DNA from: Polyangium sp. 6x1
GTDB taxonomy: Bacteria; Myxococcota_A; Polyangia; Polyangiales; Polyangiaceae
Length of the DNA: 64,000 bases
Assembly (NCBI RefSeq): GCF_029946515.1
Contig: NZ_JARZHH010000047.1
Span: forward strand, 1 to 64,000
Direction of reading: 5' to 3'
The notes beneath the pieces are model-generated. The model was not told where the DNA came from. It saw only the letters and a list, made by a program, of their open reading frames with translations, and did not search any database. Shown piece after piece: positions 50,546-58,631 of this stretch (the stretch's first letter is position 1; each line of letters opens with the position of its first letter). The translations under genes were made by a program, and so were the position numbers.

Positions 50546-51943
50546 ATGAACACGTTCACTTTCACGCAAGCCGACGGCTCGTCACGGGCCGTCCTTGGAT
50601 ATCGGTACGCGCCGCCGAAGGCCGCGGCGAAGCGTTACGTCGTCGGCCGCGGCAGCGTCTCGCGGTTGCCTCCCAAGGTCGACCTCCGGCCCTTCATGTC
50701 GCCGATCGAGAATCAAGAAGAAACGAACAGCTGCGCCGCCAACGCGACGGCGGGCGCCTACGAGTACCTCGTCAAGCGCCACCTCGGGGACGAGGCCTAC
50801 GACGTCAGCCGCCTCTTCATCTATTACAACGGCCGCGCCGTCGACGATCCCGAGAACATCGCGGACGAGGGCAGCGTCCTGCAATCCGTCATCGAGAGCC
50901 TGAAGAAGTACGGCGCGTGCTCGGAGGAGACCTGGGCCTTCGACCCCGGGGTCGTCAATGAGCAGCCCTCGGACGAGGCGTACCAGGAAGCCTCGCAGTT
51001 CCTCATCGAGGACACCGAGCTCGTCCCGACGGATCTCGACGCCTGGAAGACGGCGCTCGCGGAGGGACACCCGATCATCTTCGGCGTCAAGCTCTTCTCC
51101 TCGTTCGACAAGCACAAGACGGCGGGCCTCGTTCCTGTCCCGACCACGCGGGAGACCGGGCGCGAGAGCCACGGCGGGCACGCAATGCTCTGCGTCGGCT
51201 ACTCGGACCCGGACCAGGTCTTCATCGTCCGCAACTCCTGGGGGCCGGAGTGGGGCGACAAGGGGTATTGCTACATCCCTTATCGATACCTCATGAACGA
51301 GGAATACAACTTCGGCGATTCGTGGATCATCAAGCGCATCGACATGCTCCCGCCCGACGAGGAGACGTGGTCCGAGGATGAGGAGTCCGTGCTGGAGGAC
51401 GTCTCCAGCGTCCTCGCGCAGCTCGACGAGGACGAATATGCGAGCCTGCTCGATCGGATGGGCGACGTCCCGCTCGAAGTGCGGCTCTCGCTCTTGTTCT
51501 TGGTCGCTGCGGGGGCGGACGGGGACGTCTCGGAGAGCGAGCTCCAGGCCACGGCCGACCACATCACGCCCGTGCTCGAGCAGCTCGGCTCGCGGCAAGG
51601 CGCCGAGAAGGTGCTCCGCAATGCGCTGCGTCGCATCGACGACGAGAAGATCATCGAGGAGACCATCGATATCCTCGGCGAGGTGTTTTCGCAGGAAGTG
51701 CTCGCTTCAATCGCGTCCCAGCTCCAGGAGATCGTCGGCTCCGACGATGACGTCTCCGAGGAGGAGCAGGCCTTCGTCGACGCCGTCGTCGAGCGCTGGC
51801 AGATCGAGCCCGCGGAGGATGAGGGCGACGAGGAGGAAGAAGACGAGGACGAGAGCGACGAGGACGAGGAAGACGAGGACGAGGGCGACGAGGAAGACGA
51901 GGAAGACGAGGACGAGGGCGACGAGGAAGAGGAAGACGAGTAG
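50546..51943 (+). CDS. Papain-like (C1A) cysteine protease with TerB-like domain and polyacidic tail
   Basis: 465 residues. No signal peptide, so probably intracellular. The protease domain (about 40-260) has the catalytic set: Gln57 and Cys63 in NQEETNSCAAN, His212 in HGGHAMLCVGY and Asn230 in VRNSWGPEWGDKGY. No pro-domain is evident. About 300-430 is helical with LSLLFLVAAGADGDVSESEL, which resembles TerB-like domains. The last 40 residues are almost only Asp and Glu. The acidic tail and absence of a pro-region set it apart from secreted papains. CGAGGGA lies just before the ATG. Confidence 0.82.
   Translation: MNTFTFTQADGSSRAVLGYRYAPPKAAAKRYVVGRGSVSRLPPKVDLRPFMSPIENQEETNSCAANATAGAYEYLVKRHLGDEAYDVSRLFIYYNGRAVDDPENIADEGSVLQSVIESLKKYGACSEETWAFDPGVVNEQPSDEAYQEASQFLIEDTELVPTDLDAWKTALAEGHPIIFGVKLFSSFDKHKTAGLVPVPTTRETGRESHGGHAMLCVGYSDPDQVFIVRNSWGPEWGDKGYCYIPYRYLMNEEYNFGDSWIIKRIDMLPPDEETWSEDEESVLEDVSSVLAQLDEDEYASLLDRMGDVPLEVRLSLLFLVAAGADGDVSESELQATADHITPVLEQLGSRQGAEKVLRNALRRIDDEKIIEETIDILGEVFSQEVLASIASQLQEIVGSDDDVSEEEQAFVDAVVERWQIEPAEDEGDEEEEDEDESDEDEEDEDEGDEEDEEDEDEGDEEEEDE
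51826..51943 (+). repeat. Acidic-codon repeat region of the protease tail
   Basis: Short GAC/GAG repeats (units such as GACGAGGAAGACGAGGAC) encode the polyacidic tail of the papain-like protease. The repeats are imperfect and probably prone to slippage length changes. Confidence 0.8.
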
Positions 51944-51964
51944 CCGCCCCGAAATCACGCTCCG

Positions 51965-51993
51965 CGAAAAGTGAACGCCTCGTTCACTTTTCG
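51965..51993. promoter_or_regulatory. TetR-type operator 1
   Basis: CGAAAAGTGAAC, five bases, GTTCACTTTTCG: a perfect 12-bp inverted repeat. The inner half-site AAAGTGAAC is shared with operator 2. Its centre lies exactly 50 bp from that of operator 2. It lies between the protease stop and the TetR promoter, upstream of the -35 box. Confidence 0.72.
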
Positions 51994-52004
51994 CCCACCC
52001 ACCC

Positions 52005-52041
52005 TTGACGTCCCCCTAAAGTGAACGTACTGTTCACTTTA
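52005..52041 (+). promoter_or_regulatory. TetR-amidase promoter with operator 2
   Basis: -35 TTGACG (52005-52010), 17-bp spacer, -10 TACTGT (52028-52033). The palindrome TAAAGTGAAC, GTACT, GTTCACTTTA (52017-52041) covers the spacer and -10 box, so bound repressor would block RNA polymerase. Together with operator 1 it predicts autoregulation of the TetR-amidase operon. Confidence 0.68.
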
Positions 52042-52055
52042 GAGAGCGGGACGAC

Positions 52056-52676
52056 GTGGCACGACAGCTCAACGAACAGGTGCGCGAGCGGGTGTTTCGC
52101 GCGGCCGAGGAAGTGTTTGCCGAGGCCGGGTACCAGGGCGCGACGATGGCGGCCATCGCCACGCGCGCCGGGGTCTCGACCGGCAACATCTATCGGTATT
52201 TCGAGCACAAGGACGCGCTGTTCTACGCCGTGCTCCCGGACGAATTCGCGGCGCAATTCCTCCGGCTCACGCGCAGGCGCGTGCAAGCGCTCGTGCGCGC
52301 GCCCGCGCCCACGGAGCTCGACGCGGGCGCGGAGGAGCGCGGCGAGGAGCTGCTTCGTTTCTGGATCGAGCATCGCTGGAAGGTCATCACGCTCCTCGAC
52401 CGGGCAGAGGGCTCGCGGCACGAGCCGTTCGCCGAGACGTTCGTGCGGGAGCTCATGCGCCCCTCGCTCGCCAAGCTCCGCAAAGACGCGCCGCAGAGGC
52501 GCGTGAGCCCCGTCGCGCGTTTCGTGTTGCAAACCATCTTCCGCAACACGGTCCGCACCATCGTGTCGATCCTCGAATCCCACGAGGACGAGGCGCAGAT
52601 CCGCAAGGCCTTTCAAGGGTTCTGGAGTTATCAGCTCGCCGGTTTGTCCGGCTTTGCCAAATGGGTGCAGTCATGA
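52056..52676 (+). CDS. TetR-family transcriptional regulator
   Basis: 206 residues, starting with GTG at 52056. N-terminal TetR HTH: RERVFRAAEEVFAEAGYQGATMAAIATRAGVSTGNIYRYFEHKDALFYAVL. The C-terminal helical domain is ligand-binding and not recognised. The two near-identical palindromes immediately upstream are its likely binding sites. It is ATGA-coupled to an amidase gene, so the ligand may be an amide substrate or its product. Confidence 0.9.
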   Translation: MARQLNEQVRERVFRAAEEVFAEAGYQGATMAAIATRAGVSTGNIYRYFEHKDALFYAVLPDEFAAQFLRLTRRRVQALVRAPAPTELDAGAEERGEELLRFWIEHRWKVITLLDRAEGSRHEPFAETFVRELMRPSLAKLRKDAPQRRVSPVARFVLQTIFRNTVRTIVSILESHEDEAQIRKAFQGFWSYQLAGLSGFAKWVQS

Positions 52677-54097
52677 GCCAAGATCTCTGGGAGCTCGACG
52701 CGGTCGGGCAGGCAGCCCTCGTGACGTCGGGCGAGGTGAGCGCGCTCGATCTCGTGGACGCGGCCATCGCGCGTATCGAAAAACTCGAACCCGTGGTCCA
52801 CGCGATTGCGAGCGTGGACTTCGACGCGGCCCGGGAGAAGGCCCGAGCGCGGCCTACCGGGCCGCTCGGCGGCGTGCCGTTCCTCCTCAAGGACGTGCTC
52901 GCGTATCCCGGGCACAAGCTCACGATGGGCTCGCGCCTCTTCCGCGATTACGTCGCGCCCGCCGGGTCGCCTTATACCGAGCGGTTCGATGCCGCGGGGC
53001 TCATCACGCTCGGAAAAACCACGACGAGCGAGTTCGGCCTGCTCGGCAGCACCGAGACCCTTCTCGCGGGGATCACGCGCAATCCGTGGGATCTCGCGAA
53101 ATCGGCCACGGGTTCGTCCGGCGGCGCCGCGGCCGCGGTCGCGAGCGGGATGGTGCCGATGGCACACGCGAACGACGGCGGAGGATCGATCCGGATCCCC
53201 GCGTCCGCCTGCGGTCTCTTCGGCTTCAAGCCGGGGCGCGGGCGGTGCGTGTCCACGGGGTACGTCGACCCATTGGGCATTCTCATCGAGCATTGTGTGA
53301 GCCGGAGCGTGCGTGACAGTGCGCTCTTGTTATCGCTGACGGAGGACCCGGGCGCAATGCCTCGGGTCGGATACGTGGATCGTCCGCTCGATCGAAAGCT
53401 GCGTATCGGCGTGTACACGACGACGCTCCTCGGGCGGGCGCCCGATCCCGAGGTGATGCGTTCGCTCGCGCAGACGATGCGGCTCTGCGCCGAGCTCGGG
53501 CACGAGGTGGTGGAAGCGCCGCCGCCGCCCGTCGACGGCGCGTCGCTCTCCGAGGCGTTTTTCACGCTGGAAGGCTGCTTCATGCGCGACCTCGCCCGTA
53601 CGCTGGAGAGCATGTTCGGAAGGCCCATCGGCGAGAACGACCTCGAGCCCTACACCCTTGCGCTGATCCACCATTCTCGCAGTTTGCCCGAGGGCGCCCA
53701 GGCGCGCGCGCAGGCCGCGTTCGCCCACGCGTCCGTGCGAATGCTTTCCTACATGGAAAGCTACGACGTCCTCTTGTGCCCGACCCTCCCCGTGGCGCCG
53801 TACGACCTCGGCACGCTCGCGCCCGAGCTCGATCGCGAGCTGCTCATTCGTCGCACGGAGGTGCTCGCGGGATACACGCCCATCCACAGCATGGCAGGTG
53901 TGCCGGCCATGTCCGTGCCGCTCGGCTCCTCGGAATCGGGCTTACCGCTCGGCAGCCATTTCGCCGCGCCGCTCGGGCAGGAGGCGACCCTGCTCGGCCT
54001 CGCTTATCAGCTCGAAGAGGCCGCCCCGTGGCGGCATCGCTTCCCAGCGGTGACGCGCGCCGCGCGGGAGGGGAGCGCGCCTCCGCGGCCGTGCTAG
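52673..54097 (+). CDS. Amidase signature family enzyme
   Basis: 474 residues. It has the Ser-cisSer-Lys triad: Lys73 (PFLLKDV), Ser148 in ATGSSGGAAAAVASG and nucleophile Ser172 in NDGGGSIRIPAS, with FGFKPGRGR following. Such enzymes hydrolyse amides such as aryl- or acylamides, peptide amides or nylon oligomers, and a few act in GatA complexes; no GatB or GatC is nearby. ATGA coupling to the TetR gene makes it the likely regulated enzyme, perhaps for detoxifying a compound sensed by the regulator. Confidence 0.9.
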   Translation: MSQDLWELDAVGQAALVTSGEVSALDLVDAAIARIEKLEPVVHAIASVDFDAAREKARARPTGPLGGVPFLLKDVLAYPGHKLTMGSRLFRDYVAPAGSPYTERFDAAGLITLGKTTTSEFGLLGSTETLLAGITRNPWDLAKSATGSSGGAAAAVASGMVPMAHANDGGGSIRIPASACGLFGFKPGRGRCVSTGYVDPLGILIEHCVSRSVRDSALLLSLTEDPGAMPRVGYVDRPLDRKLRIGVYTTTLLGRAPDPEVMRSLAQTMRLCAELGHEVVEAPPPPVDGASLSEAFFTLEGCFMRDLARTLESMFGRPIGENDLEPYTLALIHHSRSLPEGAQARAQAAFAHASVRMLSYMESYDVLLCPTLPVAPYDLGTLAPELDRELLIRRTEVLAGYTPIHSMAGVPAMSVPLGSSESGLPLGSHFAAPLGQEATLLGLAYQLEEAAPWRHRFPAVTRAAREGSAPPRPC

Positions 54098-54107
54098 GGT
54101 AGCGCCC

Positions 54108-54869
54108 ATGTCGCCCGCCGAGTTCGAACCGCCGATCACCCCGCCTTCCGACATCGTGGAAACGGTGCGCCGGCAGGGGTTCGCCGTCGCGAGCTCGTCC
54201 TGGATTCAGGGCCTCGAAGGCGCGTCGCGCCCGGACCTCCCGTCGTTCGCCGCGGAATGGGACGACATGCCGCTCGACCCGTACCTCAAGGACAGCGGGC
54301 ACTACCGGCGGCGCCGGCATGCTTCGTTCCTCGTCGACGAGGCCTCCTGCCGGCTCGTCCCGCACCGCGCGCACTTTCAACCTCTGCAATACAATGCGCT
54401 CCACGGCGGCATGGAGCGCTGGTTCGAGCCGATGCGGCAAACCTTGATCGGGCAGCCGTTCTGGTCGGCCTTGCTCACGGGGCTCGCGCGGGTCTGCTCG
54501 GAGATCGGGCACCCCCGGAGCCCCTGGTACGTCGAGGCGCACCAGTTTCGCATCGACACGAGCGAGGGAATCGGCCGGCCCACGCCGGAGGGGGCGCATC
54601 GCGACGGCGTCGACTTCGTGGCGCTGTTCCTGATTGCGCGAAGCGGGATTCGCGGCGGGGAGACCCGCGTCTTCGACGCGCGTGGCCCGCAGGGGATCCG
54701 CTTCACGCTCACCGAGCCCTGGTCCTTCCTCTTGCTCGACGACGAACGCGTGATCCACGAGTCCACGCCGATCCAGCCGCTCCTCGGAGGAGAATCGGGG
54801 GCTCTGCCGTACGGACATCGCGATACGTTGGTCCTCACGTACCGCAGAAATGGGTTTCAGGACCCGTGA
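54108..54869 (+). CDS. 2OG-Fe(II) dioxygenase-family protein
   Basis: 253 residues of the 2OG-Fe oxygenase type seen in PF10014-like proteins. Iron ligands: HRDGVDFVALFL (HxD) and the distal His in LDDERVIHESTPI. RDTLVLTYRRNGF provides the 2-oxoglutarate-binding Arg region, and GGETRVFD the strand between. It may hydroxylate amino acids or small metabolites. It lies 10 bp after the amidase stop on the same strand, so it may be the third gene of the TetR-regulated operon. Confidence 0.83.
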   Translation: MSPAEFEPPITPPSDIVETVRRQGFAVASSSWIQGLEGASRPDLPSFAAEWDDMPLDPYLKDSGHYRRRRHASFLVDEASCRLVPHRAHFQPLQYNALHGGMERWFEPMRQTLIGQPFWSALLTGLARVCSEIGHPRSPWYVEAHQFRIDTSEGIGRPTPEGAHRDGVDFVALFLIARSGIRGGETRVFDARGPQGIRFTLTEPWSFLLLDDERVIHESTPIQPLLGGESGALPYGHRDTLVLTYRRNGFQDP

Positions 54870-54920
54870 CCCCGCGCGCGCCTCTTGACAGCGGCGGCCG
54901 TATTCGATTCTCTTGCGCTC

Positions 54921-55925
54921 ATGGGCGTGGGTAACGCGACGGGGGATCTGCCGGCGGCGTATGCGCTGCACCTGGTCGATCTCGCGGCGCGGTGGGGTGT
55001 CGCGCCCGACGAGCTGCTCTCCGGGCTCGGGCTCACGCGCGAATCCCTGACGAACCCGGCGGCCCGGATAACCCTCGACACCACGGGCACGCTCGTGAAG
55101 CGGGCGACGGCGCTCACCGGGGAGCCGGGGCTCGCGGTTTTCATGGGCCTGCAGATGCGCCTCTCGTCGCACGGGTATCTCGGGTTCGCCGCCATGACGG
55201 CCGGGACGATCCGCCAGGCGCTCGAGCTCGCCATTCGTTTCGTGCCGACCCGCACCACGGCGCTCGCCTTCCACCTGCACGTCGAGGGCGATACCGCGTC
55301 CCTCGTCTTCGAGGAGCGCGCGCCTCTCGGCGAAGCGCGTGAGTTCATTCTCATCGCGCTCATGGTCGGCATTGCCCGGATCGGCCGGGACATCACGAAG
55401 CAGGAGCTCGTGGGAGACGCGTACCTCGCATTCGAAAAGCCCCCTTATTTCACGCGGTTTTCGCAGATCGCGCCGGGGCGGATTCATTTTGGCGAGCCCT
55501 CGAACCGCATCGTCTTCGCCTCCTCGGTCCTGGATCTGCCCCTCGACATGGCCGATCCGGTGGCGATGCAGCTCGCGCGCGAGCAATGCGAGCGGGAAAT
55601 GCAGGCCCTCGGGCGGGACGATCGGACGGCGGCGAGGGTACGCGAGCTCTTGCCGCTGCCGGAGGGATATCGCTCGCTCGAGGAGATCGCGCAGCACCTC
55701 GGCGTCTCGCCGCGCACGCTGAAGCGTCGCCTCGCGGACGCGGACACCTCCTATTCCGAGATCCTCGACGAGCTCCGGCAGGAGCGCGCCATGCTCCTCC
55801 TCCGGGACGAGAGCCTCTCGCGCGAGCAAATCGCCGAGCGGCTCGGCTACTCCGACGCGGCGAACTTTGCGCGCGCGTTTCGGCGCTGGACCGGGCGAAC
55901 CCCTGGCATGCTCCGCAAACCCTGA
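54921..55925 (+). CDS. AraC-family transcriptional regulator (ArgR/OruR-like)
   Basis: 334 residues. The N-terminal 220 residues match the arabinose-binding-like effector domain found in OruR/ArgR-type activators (AGTIRQALELAIRFVPTRTTALAFHLHVEGD). The C-terminal AraC HTH pair is ARVRELLPLPEGYRSLEEIAQHLGVSPRTLKRRLADADTSYSEILDELR and SREQIAERLGYSDAANFARAFRRWTGRTPG. ATG at 54921 is chosen; a TTG at 54885 lies upstream. The end is 3 bp from the stop of the convergent PF10118-type gene. Confidence 0.87.
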   Translation: MGVGNATGDLPAAYALHLVDLAARWGVAPDELLSGLGLTRESLTNPAARITLDTTGTLVKRATALTGEPGLAVFMGLQMRLSSHGYLGFAAMTAGTIRQALELAIRFVPTRTTALAFHLHVEGDTASLVFEERAPLGEAREFILIALMVGIARIGRDITKQELVGDAYLAFEKPPYFTRFSQIAPGRIHFGEPSNRIVFASSVLDLPLDMADPVAMQLAREQCEREMQALGRDDRTAARVRELLPLPEGYRSLEEIAQHLGVSPRTLKRRLADADTSYSEILDELRQERAMLLLRDESLSREQIAERLGYSDAANFARAFRRWTGRTPGMLRKP

Positions 55926-55928
55926 CCT

Positions 55929-56747
55929 CTACGACGAGGTCGCGGGTCGATACGAGGCCTTCCACCGTTCGAGCTCGTCCCTGTTATCCATGTCCCAGGG
56001 ATGGAAGCCGGGCCGGTAGTAATCGAGGTAATGCAGGAAGAGCTTGAACATGCCTCCCGGGCGGAAGAAGAGGAAATCGACGAGCGACACCCATTCCCGC
56101 GCCGAAAAGAGAATGCCGTTCTCGTGCATGAGCCGCGCCTGGTGCTCGATCACCTTCCCCCAGAAGATCAGGGTTGTCGGGATCATCAGGGCGCACCGCT
56201 CGAGCGCGTTGCCGCCCGACGCGAGGTAGACGTCGAAGGCGACGGCCTTGTGCTCGTTCTCCTCGGCGGAGTGCCAGCGCCAGAGCGCGGCCATCTCCGG
56301 GTGGGCTCCTTCGAGGAGCCGCGGATCTCCGAGGATGAAATGGCCCATCAGCGCGGTGAAATGCTCCAGGTTGCACGTCACGGCGAGCTGCCAGCGCGGC
56401 GGCAGGAGCTTCGTCGCGCGGCGGAGGATTCGCTCGACGCGCTTTTCCATGGCGTCGATCGGATACCCCTCCTTGCGCAGCATCTCGTTGTACCGGTCGT
56501 GCTCGCGGCCGTGAATGCCTTCCTGGGCGGCGAAGGCCTTGACCTCCGCGAGGAGCGCGGGATCACGCACCCTGTCCCGATGGGCCTTCACGGCCGCGAT
56601 GAAGAATCGCTCGCCCGCCGGGAAGAAGATGGAGAGGTTGTCGAAGAAGAGGGTGACGGCCCGCCGCCCTCCATGCCAAAAACGCGGGATCCGCTCGTCG
56701 GTCTCGAACCGGAGGTTCCGAACCTCGATCGTCGGGGAAACGGACAT
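55929..56747 (-). CDS. PF10118-type predicted metal-dependent hydrolase (ferritin-like)
   Basis: 272 residues. Helical protein with a candidate di-iron site: SIFFPAGERFF, EGIHGREHDRYNEML, CNLEHFTALMGHFI and HSAEENEHKAVAFDVY provide Glu and His ligands in the order typical of this family. Members are annotated as metal-dependent hydrolases, although the arrangement resembles ferritin-like oxidases. The substrate is unknown. It is divergent from the exported protein at 56949 and convergent with the AraC gene. Confidence 0.82.
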   Translation of the reverse strand: MSVSPTIEVRNLRFETDERIPRFWHGGRRAVTLFFDNLSIFFPAGERFFIAAVKAHRDRVRDPALLAEVKAFAAQEGIHGREHDRYNEMLRKEGYPIDAMEKRVERILRRATKLLPPRWQLAVTCNLEHFTALMGHFILGDPRLLEGAHPEMAALWRWHSAEENEHKAVAFDVYLASGGNALERCALMIPTTLIFWGKVIEHQARLMHENGILFSAREWVSLVDFLFFRPGGMFKLFLHYLDYYRPGFHPWDMDNRDELERWKASYRPATSS

Positions 56748-56948
56748 GGCTCACCTCGTGCGGGAACATGCGGATCTTGACACGACGCGCCAAGCCGCGG
56801 CAGGTTCGCGCGTGCCAGATCCGTGTCATCTGGGGCCAGAGGAGAAGGGGAGCGACAGCCGGCTCGCCGGCATGCCCCGTCGATGCGGGACGCGAGGCAC
56901 CGTGCTCCGTGGGGTTTCGTGCTAGCGTCGCTCGCACGGAGGTCTTGC

Positions 56949-57479
56949 ATGAAATTGCTTGCAGTCGCCATTCCTCTCGCCGCTGTCCTCGCCCTCGCGC
57001 CGCGCGCCGCGCGCGCCGGCTGCCCCCAGGCGGCGGGGGACGGGTGCGACGCCGTCATCAAGCTCGAAGCCGCCCTCGAAGGCGCGCCCGCATGCGCGCG
57101 GCTCGACCGGATCGATTCCGAGAACGGCTGCGTTTGTCACGGCACCGTCAGCCTCGTGAACAATTGCGCTTTCGACGTCGTGGCCCAGGATTTCACGTTC
57201 GACGGTACCCAGACGCTGGTCCTGCCCGGCGAGACGGGCTTCCTCTACGTCGAGGGAGGTTCCACGGGCGACGCCGTGGGCGGGCCGCCGGGCGACCACC
57301 ACGACGAGCTCAACCTCCAGGCCGACGGGCAAGCCTTCAAGTTGGTCCTCGATTACTCTGTCGAGCACCGCGTGCTCGAGACCGGCTGCAGCGTCTCCGG
57401 CGCCGATCGTCCGGGCCTCGCCGGCGTGGGCCTTGGCCTCGCTGCACTCTTCTTCGCACGCCGCCGCCGGGCTCGTTGA
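56949..57479 (+). CDS. Small exported protein with MYXO-CTERM-like tail
   Basis: 176 residues. Signal peptide ending AARAGC. The mature part has paired cysteines (GCDAVI, GCVCHGTVSLVNNCAF) and a beta-rich domain (FDVVAQDFTFDGTQTLVLPGETGF). The end, ETGCSV, a hydrophobic helix and FARRRRAR, resembles a MYXO-CTERM sorting tail but with a single Cys. Function unknown. GGAGG precedes the ATG by 6 bp. The next gene begins 13 bp later, suggesting one transcript. Confidence 0.75.
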   Translation: MKLLAVAIPLAAVLALAPRAARAGCPQAAGDGCDAVIKLEAALEGAPACARLDRIDSENGCVCHGTVSLVNNCAFDVVAQDFTFDGTQTLVLPGETGFLYVEGGSTGDAVGGPPGDHHDELNLQADGQAFKLVLDYSVEHRVLETGCSVSGADRPGLAGVGLGLAALFFARRRRAR

Positions 57480-57492
57480 AAGGACGGAAACC

Positions 57493-58563
57493 ATGCGAAT
57501 CGAACTGCGCGTTTTTACGAGCTCGTTGTTCTTCGTCGCGGCCGTGGCTGCCGCCGGTTGCTCCGGCGGCGGGGGTGGCGGAGCGGGAGCGGGAGGCGCC
57601 GGCGGAGCGGGAGGCGCCGGTGGAATGGGCGGCGCCGGTGGAATGGGCGGCGCCGGTGGAATGGGCGGCGCCGGCGGAATGGGCGGCGCCGGCGGCGGTG
57701 ATCCCGGGCCCAGCGTCGATACGACGAACCCGCAGCTCTACCAGGTCTCCTTCAAGGCCGACCAGGCGGATCCGGCCGCCACGAAGGCCCTCGGCACGCA
57801 GGTCGCGTTCCTCGATACGCGGGTCGCGCCGCGCGGGAAGCTCGTCGTGTATCTGCACGGCGCGGGCGCGCCTTCCACGTGTGGATCGAACGCCCACGGC
57901 GAGGTGCTCGCCGGCCTCGGCTTCCACGTGCTCGGCCCCTGCTACCTCAGCGATTACGGCGTGGGCAACTGCGGCGACGACATCGAGGGATGCCGCCTCG
58001 AAGCGTTCGACGGCACGAATCACCATCCGTTCGTCGACATCGCTCCGCCGGACAGCATCGAGACGCGTATCGTCAAGGGGCTCGCGTATCTCGCCGCGCA
58101 AAACCCGGCGGGCGATTGGACGTACTTCGTCGACGGTGACAAACCCCGCTGGGACAAGATCGTCATTTCGGGTATTTCGCACGGCGCGAGCACGTCGGCG
58201 GTCATCGGGAAACACCGGCTCGTCCACCGCGTCGTGAGCCTCTCCGGGCCCCTCGACAGCAACCAGGCCTGGCTGAAGGCGGCCTCGATCACGCCCATTG
58301 ATCGGTTTTACGCCCTGACCCATACGGCCGACTCACAGCACCCGGGGCACCTGCAATCGTTCGAGGATCTTGGCCTCCCCGGCGCGCCGACGTCCGTCGA
58401 CGGCGCGATGCCGCCCTACGGAGACAGCCATCGCCTCCTTTCGTCGGCGGACACGAACGACGGTCACGGCTCCACGCAGGCCGGCGGCTCCTCGCCGAAG
58501 GACGCTGACGGAGCGTACGTATTCTTGCCCGTCTGGACCTATCTCTATGCGGGAGCCCCCTGA
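57493..58563 (+). CDS. Exported alpha/beta hydrolase-like lipoprotein with GGAGGM repeats
   Basis: 356 residues. Signal ending VAAAGCSGGG, then Gly-rich repeats of GGAGGM. The globular part (about 75-356) is an alpha/beta-hydrolase: KLVVYLHGAGAPS (oxyanion), GFHVLGPCYLSD, the nucleophile elbow VISGISHGASTSA and GHGSTQAGG near the end for His. The substrate is unknown. It is a likely operon partner of the small exported protein before it. Confidence 0.78.
   Translation: MRIELRVFTSSLFFVAAVAAAGCSGGGGGGAGAGGAGGAGGAGGMGGAGGMGGAGGMGGAGGMGGAGGGDPGPSVDTTNPQLYQVSFKADQADPAATKALGTQVAFLDTRVAPRGKLVVYLHGAGAPSTCGSNAHGEVLAGLGFHVLGPCYLSDYGVGNCGDDIEGCRLEAFDGTNHHPFVDIAPPDSIETRIVKGLAYLAAQNPAGDWTYFVDGDKPRWDKIVISGISHGASTSAVIGKHRLVHRVVSLSGPLDSNQAWLKAASITPIDRFYALTHTADSQHPGHLQSFEDLGLPGAPTSVDGAMPPYGDSHRLLSSADTNDGHGSTQAGGSSPKDADGAYVFLPVWTYLYAGAP
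57613..57693 (+). repeat. Tandem 18-bp repeats (GGAGGM codons)
   Basis: Four consecutive copies of GGCGCCGGTGGAATGGGC (last copy with one change) and a partial fifth, coding for the GAGGMG linker of the lipoprotein. Near-perfect identity suggests recent expansion. Confidence 0.85.
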
Positions 58564-58631
58564 GCGGTAGCCCGGCGGCAGGAGCGAGCTCGACGCCGAT
58601 CGGGCCCTGTCGTTCGTCGAGGGGCGCGCGG

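Noticed and set aside
54885-54921. TTGACA just before the AraC-type gene as a promoter
   Set aside because: A perfect -35 hexamer, but no acceptable -10 sequence at 16-18 bp; left unannotated.
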